Source of the DNA: Acidobacteriota bacterium | GTDB taxonomy: Bacteria > Acidobacteriota > Terriglobia > Terriglobales > Acidobacteriaceae | Reading direction: 5' to 3' | DNA length: 64,000 bases | Assembly (NCBI GenBank): GCA_021791875.1 | Contig: JAJYVU010000013.1 | Location: 1-64,000 of the forward strand | In this document: piece after piece, positions 40,765 through 51,889 of the stretch | Layout: every line of letters starts with the position of its first letter | Numbering within the stretch: position 1 is the first letter of the stretch | Position numbers and translations under genes: made by a program | The notes under the pieces: generated by a model | Told to the model about the DNA's origin: nothing | The model's input: only the letters and a program-made list of their open reading frames with translations | Databases searched by the model: none

Positions 40765-43434
40765 ATGACGACAAAAACTCCGACTCCCGTAATGAACGAC
40801 TTTCAGCAGGAACTCTCCGAATGGATCGAAGCGTTCGACGATATAGTGGTCGCCGAAGGTCCTGAGCAGGGCGGCCAGATCCTCGACGCCCTTCGCCAGC
40901 GCGCCCGCGAAGCCGGCATCGCCGCCCCCAGCCAGATCACCACCCCCTACCTCAATACCATCCCCAGGCATGAGGAAGTGCCCTACCCCGGCAATCGCGA
41001 CATCGAAAGACGCATCGAAGCCCTCATCCGCTGGAACGCCATGGCCATGGTCCATGGCCAGAACAAGAAGGACGACGGCATCGGTGGCCACATCGCCACT
41101 TACTCCTCGCTCTGCACCCTCCTCGAAGTCGGCTTGAATCACTTCTTCCGCGCCACCTACGGCGACCAGCCCGGCGACTTCATCTACTTCCAGGGCCACG
41201 CCTCACCCGGCGTTTATGCCCGCGCGTTCCTCGAGGGCCGCCTTACCGAGCAGCATCTGCTCAACTACCGCCACGAGCTCCGCGAGCATCCCGGTCTGTC
41301 TTCCTATCCGCATCCCTGGCTCATGCCCGACTTCTGGCGGTTCCCCACCGTCTCCATGGGCATCGGACCTCTCAACGCCATCTACCAGGCGCGCTTCATG
41401 CGCTACCTTGAGAATCGCGGCATCATCGAGAAAACGCCACGCAAGGTCTGGGCCTTCGTCGGCGATGGCGAAACCGACGAAGTCGATACCCTCGGCGCTA
41501 TCTCCCTCGCCGCCCGCGAAAAGCTTGACAACCTCATCTTTGTCGTCAACTGCAACCTCCAGCGCCTCGATGGACCGGTCCGCGGCAACAAGCGCATCAT
41601 CGACGAGCTCGAAGGTGTCTTCCACGGCGCCGGTTGGAACGTTATCAAGGTCGTCTGGGGCGCTGACTGGGACAAACTCTTCGAGCGCGACCACACCGGC
41701 CTTCTGCTCAAGCGCATGGAAGAGTGCGTCGACGGCGACTATCAGACCTTCAAGGCCAAGGGTGGCGCCTATATCCGCGAGCACTTCTTCGGCAAGTACC
41801 CTGAGCTCCTCGAACTCGTTAAGGACTACACCGACGACCAGATCGCCCACCTCCATCGCGGCGGTCACGACTCTCTCAAGATCTACAACGCCTACAAGCG
41901 TGCCACCGAGCACAAGGGCGGTCCCACCGTCATCCTCGCCAAGACCGTGAAGGGCTACGGCATCGGCACCACCCAGGCTCGCAATGCTGCACACCAGGAA
42001 AAGAAGCTCACTGACGATGCCCTCTCCGGCTTCGTCAAGCGCTTCAACATTCCTGTCCCCGAAGACCTCGCCAAGAACGGCAAGCCCTTCTGCCCGGACG
42101 CGGACAGCCCCGAGCTGGTCTACCTCCGCGAACGCCGCGACGAACTCGGCGGCTTCATGCCCTCACGCAACGTCCCTCCGTTTGAATTCAAGGCCCCTGC
42201 ACTCGACTACTACGCTGAGTGGACCGGCGGCTCCCGCGGCCGCGAAGTCTCCACCACCATGGGCTTCGTCAGCATCCTGCGCCACCTGCTCAAGGACTCC
42301 AACTTCGGTAAGCTCGTCGTTCCCATCGTCCCCGATGAAGGCCGTACCTTCGGCCTCGAATCAGCCATCCGCCAGGTCGGCATCTACGCGCCGGAAGGCC
42401 AGAAGTACACCCCCCACGATCAGGACATGCTCCTCTACTACCGCGAGGAGAAGGATGGTCAGATCCTGGAGGAAGGCATCACTGAAGCCGGCTCCATGGC
42501 CTCCTTCACTGCTGCCGGCACGGCCTATGCCAACTACGGTGTGCCGACCATCCCTTTCTACATGTACTACTCCATGTTTGGCTTCCAGCGCGTCGGCGAC
42601 ATGATCTGGGCCTTCGCCGACTCGCGCGGCAAAGGCTTCCTCATGGCCGGCACCGCCGGCCGCACCACCATGCTCGGCGAAGGACTGCAGCACCAGGACG
42701 GCCACAGCCACGTGCTCTCCAGCACCGTTCCCACCTGTATCAGCTACGACCCCGCCTACGTCTATGAGCTGGCCGTCATCGTACAGGATGGCCTCCGCCG
42801 CATGTACCAGGAGAACGAGCAGGTCTTCTATTACATCACCATGTACAACGAAGACTACGCCATGCCCGCCATGCCCGAAGGCGCCACCGAGGGCATCCTC
42901 CGCGGCATCTACAAGGTCAGCCCCGCGGTCAAAGGCAAGGGTGTTGCACAACTCTTCGGCAGCGGCCCCATTCTTCGCGAAGTGCTCCACGCCCAGCAAA
43001 TCCTCGCAGAGAAGTACGACGTCCAGACTGACGTCTGGAGCGTCACCAGCTACACGGAACTGCGCCGCGATGCGCTCTCCGTCGAGCGCTGGAATCGCCT
43101 CCATCCCACCGAACCGGAAAAGACACCCTACCTCCTGCAGGCACTCAAGAGCGCCAAGGGCCCCATCATCGCCGCAACCGACTACATGAAGGTTGTCCCC
43201 GATCAGCTCGCCCCTTGGCTCTCCAACCGACTCATCTCGCTCGGCACTGACGGCTTTGGCCGCAGCGACAACCGCGAGCACCTGCGCCGCCACTTCGAAG
43301 TCAACGCCGAATCCATCGCCGCTGCCACCCTCTCCCGTCTGGCCCGCGACGGTAAATTCGACGCAGCCAGAGCCCAGAAAGCCTTCACCGACCTTGGCGT
43401 CGATACCGAAAAAATCGACCCGGCCCACGCCTAG
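40765..43434 (+). CDS. aceE: Pyruvate dehydrogenase E1 component, homodimeric
   Basis: 889 residues, the usual size. Decarboxylates pyruvate with thiamine diphosphate and transfers the acetyl group to lipoyl E2. The ThDP motif is GDGETDEVDTLGA ending in VVNCNLQRLDGPVRGN. Other family signatures: YFQGHASPGVYARAFLEGRL, HPWLMPDFWRFPTVSMG, KTVKGYG, GITEAGSMASF, GRTTMLGEGLQHQDGHS and YDPAYVYELAVI. E2 and E3 genes are not in the window. It lies directly after a degenerate E1-alpha-like gene. Confidence 0.96.
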   Translation: MTTKTPTPVMNDFQQELSEWIEAFDDIVVAEGPEQGGQILDALRQRAREAGIAAPSQITTPYLNTIPRHEEVPYPGNRDIERRIEALIRWNAMAMVHGQNKKDDGIGGHIATYSSLCTLLEVGLNHFFRATYGDQPGDFIYFQGHASPGVYARAFLEGRLTEQHLLNYRHELREHPGLSSYPHPWLMPDFWRFPTVSMGIGPLNAIYQARFMRYLENRGIIEKTPRKVWAFVGDGETDEVDTLGAISLAAREKLDNLIFVVNCNLQRLDGPVRGNKRIIDELEGVFHGAGWNVIKVVWGADWDKLFERDHTGLLLKRMEECVDGDYQTFKAKGGAYIREHFFGKYPELLELVKDYTDDQIAHLHRGGHDSLKIYNAYKRATEHKGGPTVILAKTVKGYGIGTTQARNAAHQEKKLTDDALSGFVKRFNIPVPEDLAKNGKPFCPDADSPELVYLRERRDELGGFMPSRNVPPFEFKAPALDYYAEWTGGSRGREVSTTMGFVSILRHLLKDSNFGKLVVPIVPDEGRTFGLESAIRQVGIYAPEGQKYTPHDQDMLLYYREEKDGQILEEGITEAGSMASFTAAGTAYANYGVPTIPFYMYYSMFGFQRVGDMIWAFADSRGKGFLMAGTAGRTTMLGEGLQHQDGHSHVLSSTVPTCISYDPAYVYELAVIVQDGLRRMYQENEQVFYYITMYNEDYAMPAMPEGATEGILRGIYKVSPAVKGKGVAQLFGSGPILREVLHAQQILAEKYDVQTDVWSVTSYTELRRDALSVERWNRLHPTEPEKTPYLLQALKSAKGPIIAATDYMKVVPDQLAPWLSNRLISLGTDGFGRSDNREHLRRHFEVNAESIAAATLSRLARDGKFDAARAQKAFTDLGVDTEKIDPAHA

Positions 43435-43644
43435 TTCTTACAAAACCGACCACGGGCTGGCAGGACCTCCCTGCCAGCCACGCTTTTTCCCCTCTCGTAC
43501 CTGCGATCTGCATCTGCATATCCGCACCGGTTCCTTCTATTGTCATCGCCGGTCGATTTCAATAGCCTGATACCAGATTCGTATACCGGCTCCGCTTCAT
43601 GACGCCGGCAAAAATCCCCTGAGTACGCGTTCCACGAGGCCTGA

Positions 43645-45417
43645 GTGAGAGCTTTTCTGCGCATCTTCGCCGCCGCTGCTGTCTGCGCGGTCATTCCCGC
43701 CGCCCACGCCGCAACCGCCCATCCCATCCCCGGACCACAGTCTTCGGACCTGCCGTCACCCTATCTCACCAATACCGAAGGCTCGACCTACGTCCCCATG
43801 GACAGCTGGATCTACCCGGCTCTCGACCGCCTGCACGCCATGGGTTACCTCGACACGGCCTACCTGGGCCTGCGCCCCTGGACTCGCCTCGAAATCGCGC
43901 AAATGCTCGAAAATGACGCCGCAAAAATTCAGCTCAACGCCAACAAGGACCCTCAGGCCCTCGCCATTTACGAAGCTGTCTGGAATAACATCGAGCCCAC
44001 CGTCGGCCATCCCACTACGCTCTTCCATCCGCGCACGGTCCTCGGCCGGGTCTATACCCAGATTCGCGGCATCGGCGGCACGCCCCTCCGCGACAGCTTC
44101 CACCTCGGCCAGACCATCATCAACGACTACGGACGCCCCTACGCCCCCGGCTTCAACAACTACACCGGCTTCAGCACCCGCACCCGCGCTGGCCGCTTCG
44201 CTCTTTACTTCCGCGGCGAATTCCAGCACGCCCCCGCCACCACTGGCTACTCACAAGCCCTGGCCCAATACCTCTCTGAGGATATCGACGTCATCACCTA
44301 CGATCCCAATATTCACTACGATGACCTTCCGGCCGGCCAGCTCCCCGCCTCCGATTACTTCCGCCTCATGGAAGCCAATCTTTCGTATCACCTTCTCGGC
44401 AACGACATCTCCATCGGCAAAACCGACCACTGGCTCGGACCCGACAAAGGCACCGTCATGTCCTGGAGCAACAACGCCGAAGACATCTACGCCTTCCAGA
44501 TCAACGACCTTCAGCCCTTCCGCATCCCCATTCTTTCCCTGCTCACAGGCCCGTTCCGTTACGAGTTCTTTGTCGGCAGCCTCAAGGGCCACACCTACCC
44601 CAACCAGCCCTGGGTCCACATGGAAAAGATCAGCTTCAAGCCCACTCGTAACCTTGAGATGGGCTTCGATCGCACCATCATCTGGGGCGGCCTCGGCCAC
44701 GAACCCGTCACCTGGCACACCTTCTGGCAAAGCTTCTTCAGCTTCCAGAACGTCTCTGCAGCCACCAAATTCTCCGCCAAGGATCCCGGTGCCCGCTTCA
44801 GCAGCTTCGACTTCAACTACCGGCTCCCCTTCGTCCGCAACTGGATCACCCTCTACTGCGACTCGCTCGTCCATGACGACGTGAGCCCCGTCGATGCGCC
44901 CCGCCGCGCCAGCGTTGCCCCCGGCATTTACCTCTCGCACTTCCCCGGCCTGCCCAGGCTCAGTCTGCGCGTCGAGGCCGTCTCTACCGACCCCGTCAGC
45001 AATCGCCTGCAGTTTGGCCGATTCATGGAGTGGGAAAGCATCCAGAGACAGGGCACCACCAACAAAGGCTTCACTTTTGGCAGTTGGATCGGCCGCGAAA
45101 ACAAAGGTGGCCAGGCATGGCTCACCTGGCACTTCTCACCCAAGGAAGAAGCTCAGTTCATCTACCGCCGCGACAAGGCCAGCAGTGCCTTCATCCCCCG
45201 CAAAATCGACTACACCGCCTTCTTGAACGGCGGCACCACCCAGAACGACTTCACGTTCTCCGTCGTCAAGCGCCTGCTCCCCGACAAGAGCCTCGAACTC
45301 CACGCCTGGGTCCAGTACGAAAACTACCTCATCCCCATCTACAAGACCGGCACCCAGAGCGACACCACCGCCACCGTCCAGTTCACCTGGTACCCCCACG
45401 ATAAGAAACTCTTCTAG
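43645..45417 (+). CDS. Capsule assembly Wzi-family outer-membrane protein with SLH-like N-terminus
   Basis: 590 residues from GTG 43645 with GAGG just upstream. Signal peptide ends AHAAT. Residues about 50-90 (SWIYPALDRLHAMGYLD, LRPWTRLEIAQML) follow the pattern of an S-layer-homology repeat. The remainder is strand-rich with repeated aromatic ends (FSTRTRAGRFALYFRGEF, FGFDRTIIWGG-like, LHAWVQYENY) as in the Wzi barrel that anchors capsule. No capsule genes are near. A strong terminator follows. The Wzi assignment is by overall pattern and length. Confidence 0.8.
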   Translation: MRAFLRIFAAAAVCAVIPAAHAATAHPIPGPQSSDLPSPYLTNTEGSTYVPMDSWIYPALDRLHAMGYLDTAYLGLRPWTRLEIAQMLENDAAKIQLNANKDPQALAIYEAVWNNIEPTVGHPTTLFHPRTVLGRVYTQIRGIGGTPLRDSFHLGQTIINDYGRPYAPGFNNYTGFSTRTRAGRFALYFRGEFQHAPATTGYSQALAQYLSEDIDVITYDPNIHYDDLPAGQLPASDYFRLMEANLSYHLLGNDISIGKTDHWLGPDKGTVMSWSNNAEDIYAFQINDLQPFRIPILSLLTGPFRYEFFVGSLKGHTYPNQPWVHMEKISFKPTRNLEMGFDRTIIWGGLGHEPVTWHTFWQSFFSFQNVSAATKFSAKDPGARFSSFDFNYRLPFVRNWITLYCDSLVHDDVSPVDAPRRASVAPGIYLSHFPGLPRLSLRVEAVSTDPVSNRLQFGRFMEWESIQRQGTTNKGFTFGSWIGRENKGGQAWLTWHFSPKEEAQFIYRRDKASSAFIPRKIDYTAFLNGGTTQNDFTFSVVKRLLPDKSLELHAWVQYENYLIPIYKTGTQSDTTATVQFTWYPHDKKLF

Positions 45418-45434
45418 AACGTACAAAACTCCGC

Positions 45435-45475
45435 GCCCCACACAGGACACCCACCTGCGTGGGGCTTTTCTCTTT
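45435..45475 (+). terminator. Terminator of the Wzi-like gene
   Basis: GCCCCAC-A-CAGG pairs with CCTG-C-GTGGGGC around a seven-base loop, followed by TTTTCTCTTT. It starts 18 bases after the stop. Confidence 0.88.
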
Positions 45476-45742
45476 GACAAACCACCTATCCCCGCTCAGT
45501 CTGCATCAACCGCATAGGAACACAGGGATTTGTAATTGGGGTAACGCAAATCTGGTTTGACGAGTCTTCAGACGGAAAAGTCAGAATGTCCTCAGTCAAC
45601 GCCATGGTATGTGCGGGAGAATGACCTTCTGACGATCTGCCACATCATTCTCGAGTCTTGGAGTTCTTCGCGGCCTTTGCGGTCAACAGTCTTTTGCGTG
45701 CGAAGCACGCGTTCGCCCGCCCTGCAGTCCCCCAAAACGACA
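45476..45742. other. Intergenic region without a recognised feature
   Basis: About 270 bases between two converging transcripts, each with its own terminator. Frames are short, and no RNA gene or repeat could be supported. Composition is lower in GC than the flanking genes, so it may hold decayed sequence. Confidence 0.6.
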
Positions 45743-45773
45743 GACACCCTTGCGACACAGTCGCAAGGGTGTC
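45743..45773 (-). terminator. Terminator of the eno-gpmI transcript
   Basis: Fourteen-base perfect stem (GACACCCTTGCGAC with GTCGCAAGGGTGTC) with an ACA loop. On the minus strand it is followed by TGTCGTTTTGG. It lies 22 bases after the gpmI stop. Confidence 0.9.
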
Positions 45774-45795
45774 CCGTTTCTAACTTCAACCTGAC

Positions 45796-47400
45796 CTAAC
45801 AGTCCTCCAGGTCCTTCCCTGTCATCTGCGGCGGAGGCGCCAGTCCCAGCAGATGCAGAATCGTCGGCGAAACATCCTGCAGCGACCCGCCTGCCTTCAA
45901 GTGATGCTGCTTCACCTGGTCCGTGATCGCGATAAACGGCACCGGATTCGTCGTATGCGCCGTATGCGGACCGCCCGTCACCGGATCCACCATCAGCTCG
46001 GCATTCCCGTGGTCGGCCGTCACCAGCATCGCGCCGCCCTTCTGCTTCACCGCCTGGTAAACCTGCCCCAGGCAAGAGTCGATCTTCTCCACGCCCTTGA
46101 TCGTCGGCTCCAGCTTGCCCGAGTGCCCCACCATGTCGGCATTGGCAAAGTTCACCACGATCAAATCGAACGCCGTGTCGTTCACCGCCTTGGTCACCGC
46201 ATCGGCAATCCCCTGCGCCGACATCTCCGGAGCCAGATCGTACGTCGCCACCTTCTGCGACGGAATCAGAATCCGATCCTCGCCCGGAAACGGCTTCTCC
46301 ACGCCCCCGTTGAAGAAGTACGTCACGTGCGCATACTTCTCCGTCTCGGCCACCCGCAGGTTCCGCAGGTTCGCCTGCGCCAGCACATCAGCCAGCAGGT
46401 TCTCCATCGACTGCGGCAGCAGCACTGACGGCAGCGTAAACATCTTGTCGTACTGCGTCATGCACAGGTAATACAGCCCCTTCGGCACCTCGTTCCGAGG
46501 AATCGTCACATCCAGATCCTCGGCGCCCGGCAGGTCCCGGCCCGCTTCCTTGTTCAGGCCGCTGTTGCGCGTCAGCACGCGCGTAATCTGCCGCGCCCGG
46601 TCTGCGCGGTAGTTGAACATGATGCAGGCATCCCCATCCTCAATTGTCCCTACCGGATACCCCTTCTCATCTGTAACCACGAACGGCACAATAAACTCGT
46701 CCGTCATCTCCTTGCCGTAGCACTCTCGCACCTTGGCCACCGGATCATGAGTCGCGCCGCCCTCGGTCTTACCCTTCACCATCGCCTCGAACGCCAGCTT
46801 CTCGCGCTCCCAGCGCCGGTCGCGATCCATCGCATAGTAGCGCCCGCTCACGCTCGCAATCTGGCCCACCTGGTACTCGCGCATCTTCTGCCGCAGCGCC
46901 TCCAGGTAGCCCGCACCGCTGGTCGGCAGCGTGTCGCGCCCATCCATGAAGGCATGCACGTAGACCTTTGACAGCCCATGCATCTTCGCCGCCTTCAGCA
47001 GTGCGTACAGATGATTCTGATGCGAATGTACCCCGCCATCTGAAACCAGCCCGAACAAATGCAGCGCCCGATTGTTCTTGAGCGCATGCTCAATCGCCTT
47101 CACAATCTGGGGATCGTTGTAAAAATCCCCGTTCGCAATCATCGCATCGATGCGGGTAATGTCCATCATCACCACGCGTCCCGCGCCCAGGTTCAGGTGA
47201 CCGACTTCGCTGTTCCCCATCTGCCCATCCGGCAGGCCCACAAAGTGTTCCGCCGCGCGAATCAGCGTATTCGGGAACTCGGCCATCAGCTTGTCATACG
47301 TTGGCTTCCGAGCCAGCGCAATGGCGTTGTTTTCAGTTTCAGCACGATAACCCCATCCATCCAGGATGGTCAGGACAACAGGCTTGGGACGAACAGACAC
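45796..47400 (-). CDS. gpmI: 2,3-bisphosphoglycerate-independent phosphoglycerate mutase
   Basis: 534 residues from GTG 47400 with GAGGAG upstream. Interconverts 3- and 2-phosphoglycerate using two Mn ions. Asp14 in TILDGWG and the phosphoserine nucleophile Ser64 in [17 protein letters not shown] are present, as are [20 protein letters not shown] and, near the C-terminus, TADHGNAE and [10 protein letters not shown]. It lies 62 bases after eno on the same strand, so consecutive glycolytic steps are encoded together. No deviation from the family was seen. Confidence 0.97.
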   Translation of the reverse strand: MSVRPKPVVLTILDGWGYRAETENNAIALARKPTYDKLMAEFPNTLIRAAEHFVGLPDGQMGNSEVGHLNLGAGRVVMMDITRIDAMIANGDFYNDPQIVKAIEHALKNNRALHLFGLVSDGGVHSHQNHLYALLKAAKMHGLSKVYVHAFMDGRDTLPTSGAGYLEALRQKMREYQVGQIASVSGRYYAMDRDRRWEREKLAFEAMVKGKTEGGATHDPVAKVRECYGKEMTDEFIVPFVVTDEKGYPVGTIEDGDACIMFNYRADRARQITRVLTRNSGLNKEAGRDLPGAEDLDVTIPRNEVPKGLYYLCMTQYDKMFTLPSVLLPQSMENLLADVLAQANLRNLRVAETEKYAHVTYFFNGGVEKPFPGEDRILIPSQKVATYDLAPEMSAQGIADAVTKAVNDTAFDLIVVNFANADMVGHSGKLEPTIKGVEKIDSCLGQVYQAVKQKGGAMLVTADHGNAELMVDPVTGGPHTAHTTNPVPFIAITDQVKQHHLKAGGSLQDVSPTILHLLGLAPPPQMTGKDLEDC

Positions 47401-47462
47401 GCAGGCTCCTCGCTTGGCTAAAAAGAAGAAAGGCGGCGAATCTTTGTCCGCCGCCCCATGAT

Positions 47463-49166
<1,704 letters not shown>

Positions 49167-50207
49167 ATGAAGCAGTTCTTTCAACTTGCCTCTGTCGCGC
49201 TCATCAGCGGCGGCCTTCTCACCGGCGCCTGCGCCTTCGCGCAGCAGACCAGCTCCACGCAAAACAACCAGAGTCGGTACAGCGGCGTCTCCAATCCGCC
49301 AGACACTCCCATCGTCGCAAACGAGCCCATGACGCCGCCGTCTCCGCCGCCCGCGCAGAGCAAGCCCTCCGCAGCCGTGCCCGCGCAACGGCCTGCGCCC
49401 GCCGCGCAACCGCAGCAGCCCGCTGCTGCCACATCTTCGGCTCCTGCATCCGCGACCTATTCCGGCCAGTCCGCCAACACGCCAACCGCCGCCAGCAACA
49501 ACGCCAGTCGCTATGACAACACTGACTTCGGCATCGTCACCAGGCTTCCAGACCAGCACGCCACGCACCAGGTGGAAGCGCAGGACGCCCAACTCGAGAA
49601 TCGCTTCTCCAACCCAAGCTACGGCGTGGTTAGCGTTATTCCCTTCATCCCCAACGCGCTCAATCCCGGAACCAACATCACGGTCCGCCTGCTGCAGCCG
49701 CTTTCTACCAACACCACCCCTCAGGGCACGCCCTTCCGCGCAACCATCGTTTCCCCCGTCTATCGCGGATCACAGCTCGTCATCCCCGCTGGCTCTGAGC
49801 TGCGCGGCGTCGTCACCGATGTTCATCCCGGCCGCCATCTCGTCTCGCGCGCCACGTTGCGACTCACCCCTCAGTTCGTCCTGCTCCCCGACGGCAAGGC
49901 CTATCGCATGGACGCCGAAGCCATCTACACTTCCGCACCCCACGCAAACACTACGCAGGAAGGTGCTTTCCAACCCAGGATGCACCTCGCCAAAGACAGT
50001 GCTGAATATGGCGCCGGCACCGGCCTTGGTGCTCTCGTCGGCGCAAAATTCGGCCCTGGCGGAGCACTGATCGGTTCTCTCGTAGGCGCCGGCGCGGTCA
50101 GCGCCCACATGCTCATGCAACCGCCAGACTCACTCCACTTGCCACGCAACGCTGAAATCATCTTCAGTCTCACGCAACCCATGCAACTCACGCCCTCGCG
50201 CGACTGA
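49167..50207 (+). CDS. Secreted Pro/Ala/Gln-rich protein with TrbI/VirB10-like C-terminal part
   Basis: 346 residues. Signal peptide ending CAFAQ, then a low-complexity region (about 30-125) rich in Pro, Ala, Gln, Ser and Asn. The C-terminal region begins at about 160: LNPGTNITVRLLQPLST, VSPVYRGSQLVIPAGSELRGVV, ATLRLTPQFVLLPDG and a Gly-rich helix GAGTGLGALVGAKFGPGGALIGSLVGAGA. This strand order resembles TrbI/VirB10-type beta barrels, and the protein may be a cell-envelope scaffold. No conjugation genes are near, so the similarity may only be structural. Confidence 0.65.
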   Translation: MKQFFQLASVALISGGLLTGACAFAQQTSSTQNNQSRYSGVSNPPDTPIVANEPMTPPSPPPAQSKPSAAVPAQRPAPAAQPQQPAAATSSAPASATYSGQSANTPTAASNNASRYDNTDFGIVTRLPDQHATHQVEAQDAQLENRFSNPSYGVVSVIPFIPNALNPGTNITVRLLQPLSTNTTPQGTPFRATIVSPVYRGSQLVIPAGSELRGVVTDVHPGRHLVSRATLRLTPQFVLLPDGKAYRMDAEAIYTSAPHANTTQEGAFQPRMHLAKDSAEYGAGTGLGALVGAKFGPGGALIGSLVGAGAVSAHMLMQPPDSLHLPRNAEIIFSLTQPMQLTPSRD

Positions 50208-50235
50208 GTCAGCAGACGCCCGAATCACCTTTCAC

Positions 50236-50262
50236 GCGGGAGCCAGTCGGCTCCCGCTTTTT
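50236..50262 (+). terminator. Terminator of the TrbI-like gene
   Basis: GCGGGAGCC and GGCTCCCGC (9 bp, loop AGTC) are followed by TTTTT. The stop of the gene lies 28 bases upstream. Confidence 0.93.
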
Positions 50263-50356
50263 GATTTGCACATCCAACGTCCACACGCAGATCTATGCCT
50301 CTTCATCACATCGCGAGCCGAATCGAGAGACAATCGTTTCGCAAGGGAGGTGCAAC

Positions 50357-50800
50357 ATGCCCGTCAAAGCAATTCCCGATAACTACCACTCCGTCCAGCC
50401 CTACCTCATGTTCCAGAACACTCGTGCCGCCCTCGAGTTCTACCAGCATGCATTCGGCGCCAAAGAGCGGCTCTGCATGACCAACGCCGATGGCCGCATC
50501 GGCCACGCCGAAATCACCATCGGCGACTCTGTCCTCATGATGGCCGACGAGACCCCGACAGTCGAAGCATGGTCCATCCAGCACTTCGGCGGCTCTCCGG
50601 CCAGTTTTCTTATCTACACCGAAGACTGCGACGCCCTTTACCGGCGCGCCATCGACGCCGGAGCCACCACCTTTCGCGAACCCGCGGACCAGCCCTACGG
50701 CGACCGAATGGCCGGCGTGAAAGATCCCTTCGGCTATCGCTGGTTCCTAGCCACCCACATCCGCGACGTCTCAAAGGAAGAGCTCGAAGCCATGCACTGA
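50357..50800 (+). CDS. VOC-family protein, PhnB-like
   Basis: 147 residues from ATG 50357; GGGAGG lies 6 bases upstream, and the longer in-frame starts enter the previous terminator. The glyoxalase/bleomycin-resistance fold is seen as two beta-alpha-beta-beta-beta units: YLMFQNTRAALEFYQHAFGA, RIGHAEITIGDSVLMMADE, ALYRRAIDAGATTFREP and YGDRMAGVKDPFGYRWFLATH. This arrangement is the PhnB/YdcM type. Metal ligands may be H in IGHAEI and E in later strands. Function unknown. Confidence 0.88.
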   Translation: MPVKAIPDNYHSVQPYLMFQNTRAALEFYQHAFGAKERLCMTNADGRIGHAEITIGDSVLMMADETPTVEAWSIQHFGGSPASFLIYTEDCDALYRRAIDAGATTFREPADQPYGDRMAGVKDPFGYRWFLATHIRDVSKEELEAMH

Positions 50801-50950
50801 ACCGTTTCTTTTCATGCAATTCGATTCACCGCGCAAACATTGAATCGAATCACATCTTGACCATCGAACTCCGGCCCCTTCCCTTGACTCTTGACAGTCG
50901 CAGAACTAGATTCGAAATGAGGGTGTTGGCACAATCCTCGTCCTATCACT

Positions 50951-51358
50951 ATGCAAAGTCATCCCTACACTTGGAATTACCTTCCGCTGCTGATCCAGGT
51001 CGTCGTGGCAGCGGGTTTGGGCTTGGCCATTGTCGGCCTCTCGTGGCTCATTGGCCGCGGACGAGCGTCCAAAGCCAAGCTAGATGCCTATGAGTGCGGT
51101 GTGCCGGTCGAAGGCGACGCTCGCGGACGATTCTCCGTCCGCTTTTACATGGTCGCCATGCTGTTCATCCTCTTCGACGTCGAAGCAGTCTTCATGCTTC
51201 CCTGGGCTGTCATTTACCGCCATCTTCCTGTGCTGACCGGCTCGCGCATGTTCGGCTTCTGGGAAATGGTCGTCTATCTCGGCTTCGTCGTGGTCGGCAT
51301 TTTTTACGTGTGGAAGAAGGGCATCCTGGACTGGACAAACGACCGGGGCGATCTATAA
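50951..51358 (+). CDS. nuoA: NADH-quinone oxidoreductase subunit A
   Basis: 135 residues with three membrane helices (about 9-34, 65-85, 99-120). The family motifs are clear: AYECGVPVEGDARGRFSVRFYMVAMLFILFDVEAVFMLPWA. NuoA is a small membrane subunit near the quinone channel. It opens the operon; TTGACA at 50891, about 60 bases upstream, is a candidate -35 with only a weak -10. nuoC follows after 33 bases; nuoB, which normally lies between them, is absent. Confidence 0.96.
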   Translation: MQSHPYTWNYLPLLIQVVVAAGLGLAIVGLSWLIGRGRASKAKLDAYECGVPVEGDARGRFSVRFYMVAMLFILFDVEAVFMLPWAVIYRHLPVLTGSRMFGFWEMVVYLGFVVVGIFYVWKKGILDWTNDRGDL

Positions 51359-51391
51359 GTACCTCTCAACCGAATTGAGGCAAAAGTACGC

Positions 51392-51889
51392 GTGGCTAAC
51401 GAACCGATCATCGGCAAGGAAGCAGTATTGACAGCACTACCCGGCAATCGTGCCATCGAGGCGCTCAGTAGCGCCGACTCTCAAATCATTACCGATGCCA
51501 GGTTCGATCGCAACGAACTTACGCTGACCATTCAGCGTGAAAAGATCCGCTCGGCCTGCGAGATCGTCCGCGCCGCCGGCTACAACTTCTTTTCTGATCT
51601 CACCGCCGTCGACTGGTATCCCGCCGAACCCCGTTTCCAGCTTTCCTATCACCTGCTCTCCCATCACCTCAAAGAGCGTGTTCGCCTCAAGGTCATGGTT
51701 AGCACGGACGACCCCGCCGTCGAGTCCATCACTTCCGTCTGGCCCGCTTCCAACTCTTACGAACGCGAGGTCTGGGACCTCTTCGGCGTTCGCTTCCAGG
51801 GCCACCCGGACCTGCGCCGCATCATGATGCCCGAAGAATGGGAAGGCCACCCCCTGCAAAAGACCTATCCCGTGGAGGGTTACCGCTAA
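51392..51889 (+). CDS. nuoC: NADH-quinone oxidoreductase subunit C (30 kDa)
   Basis: 165 residues from GTG 51392. The 30-kDa subunit of the peripheral arm helps hold the quinone site. Motifs: FFSDLTAVDWYP, HLKERVRLKVMV, then WPASNSYEREVWDLFGVRFQGHPDLRRIMMPEEWEGHPLQKTYPVEGY, the diagnostic C-terminal signature. The protein is a stand-alone C subunit and not a C-D fusion. Its stop overlaps the nuoD start (TAATG). Confidence 0.96.
   Translation: MANEPIIGKEAVLTALPGNRAIEALSSADSQIITDARFDRNELTLTIQREKIRSACEIVRAAGYNFFSDLTAVDWYPAEPRFQLSYHLLSHHLKERVRLKVMVSTDDPAVESITSVWPASNSYEREVWDLFGVRFQGHPDLRRIMMPEEWEGHPLQKTYPVEGYR

Noticed and set aside
51359-51391. Hidden nuoB between nuoA and nuoC
   Set aside because: Only 33 bases are available, and no CCxxE-type NuoB motif occurs in any frame nearby.
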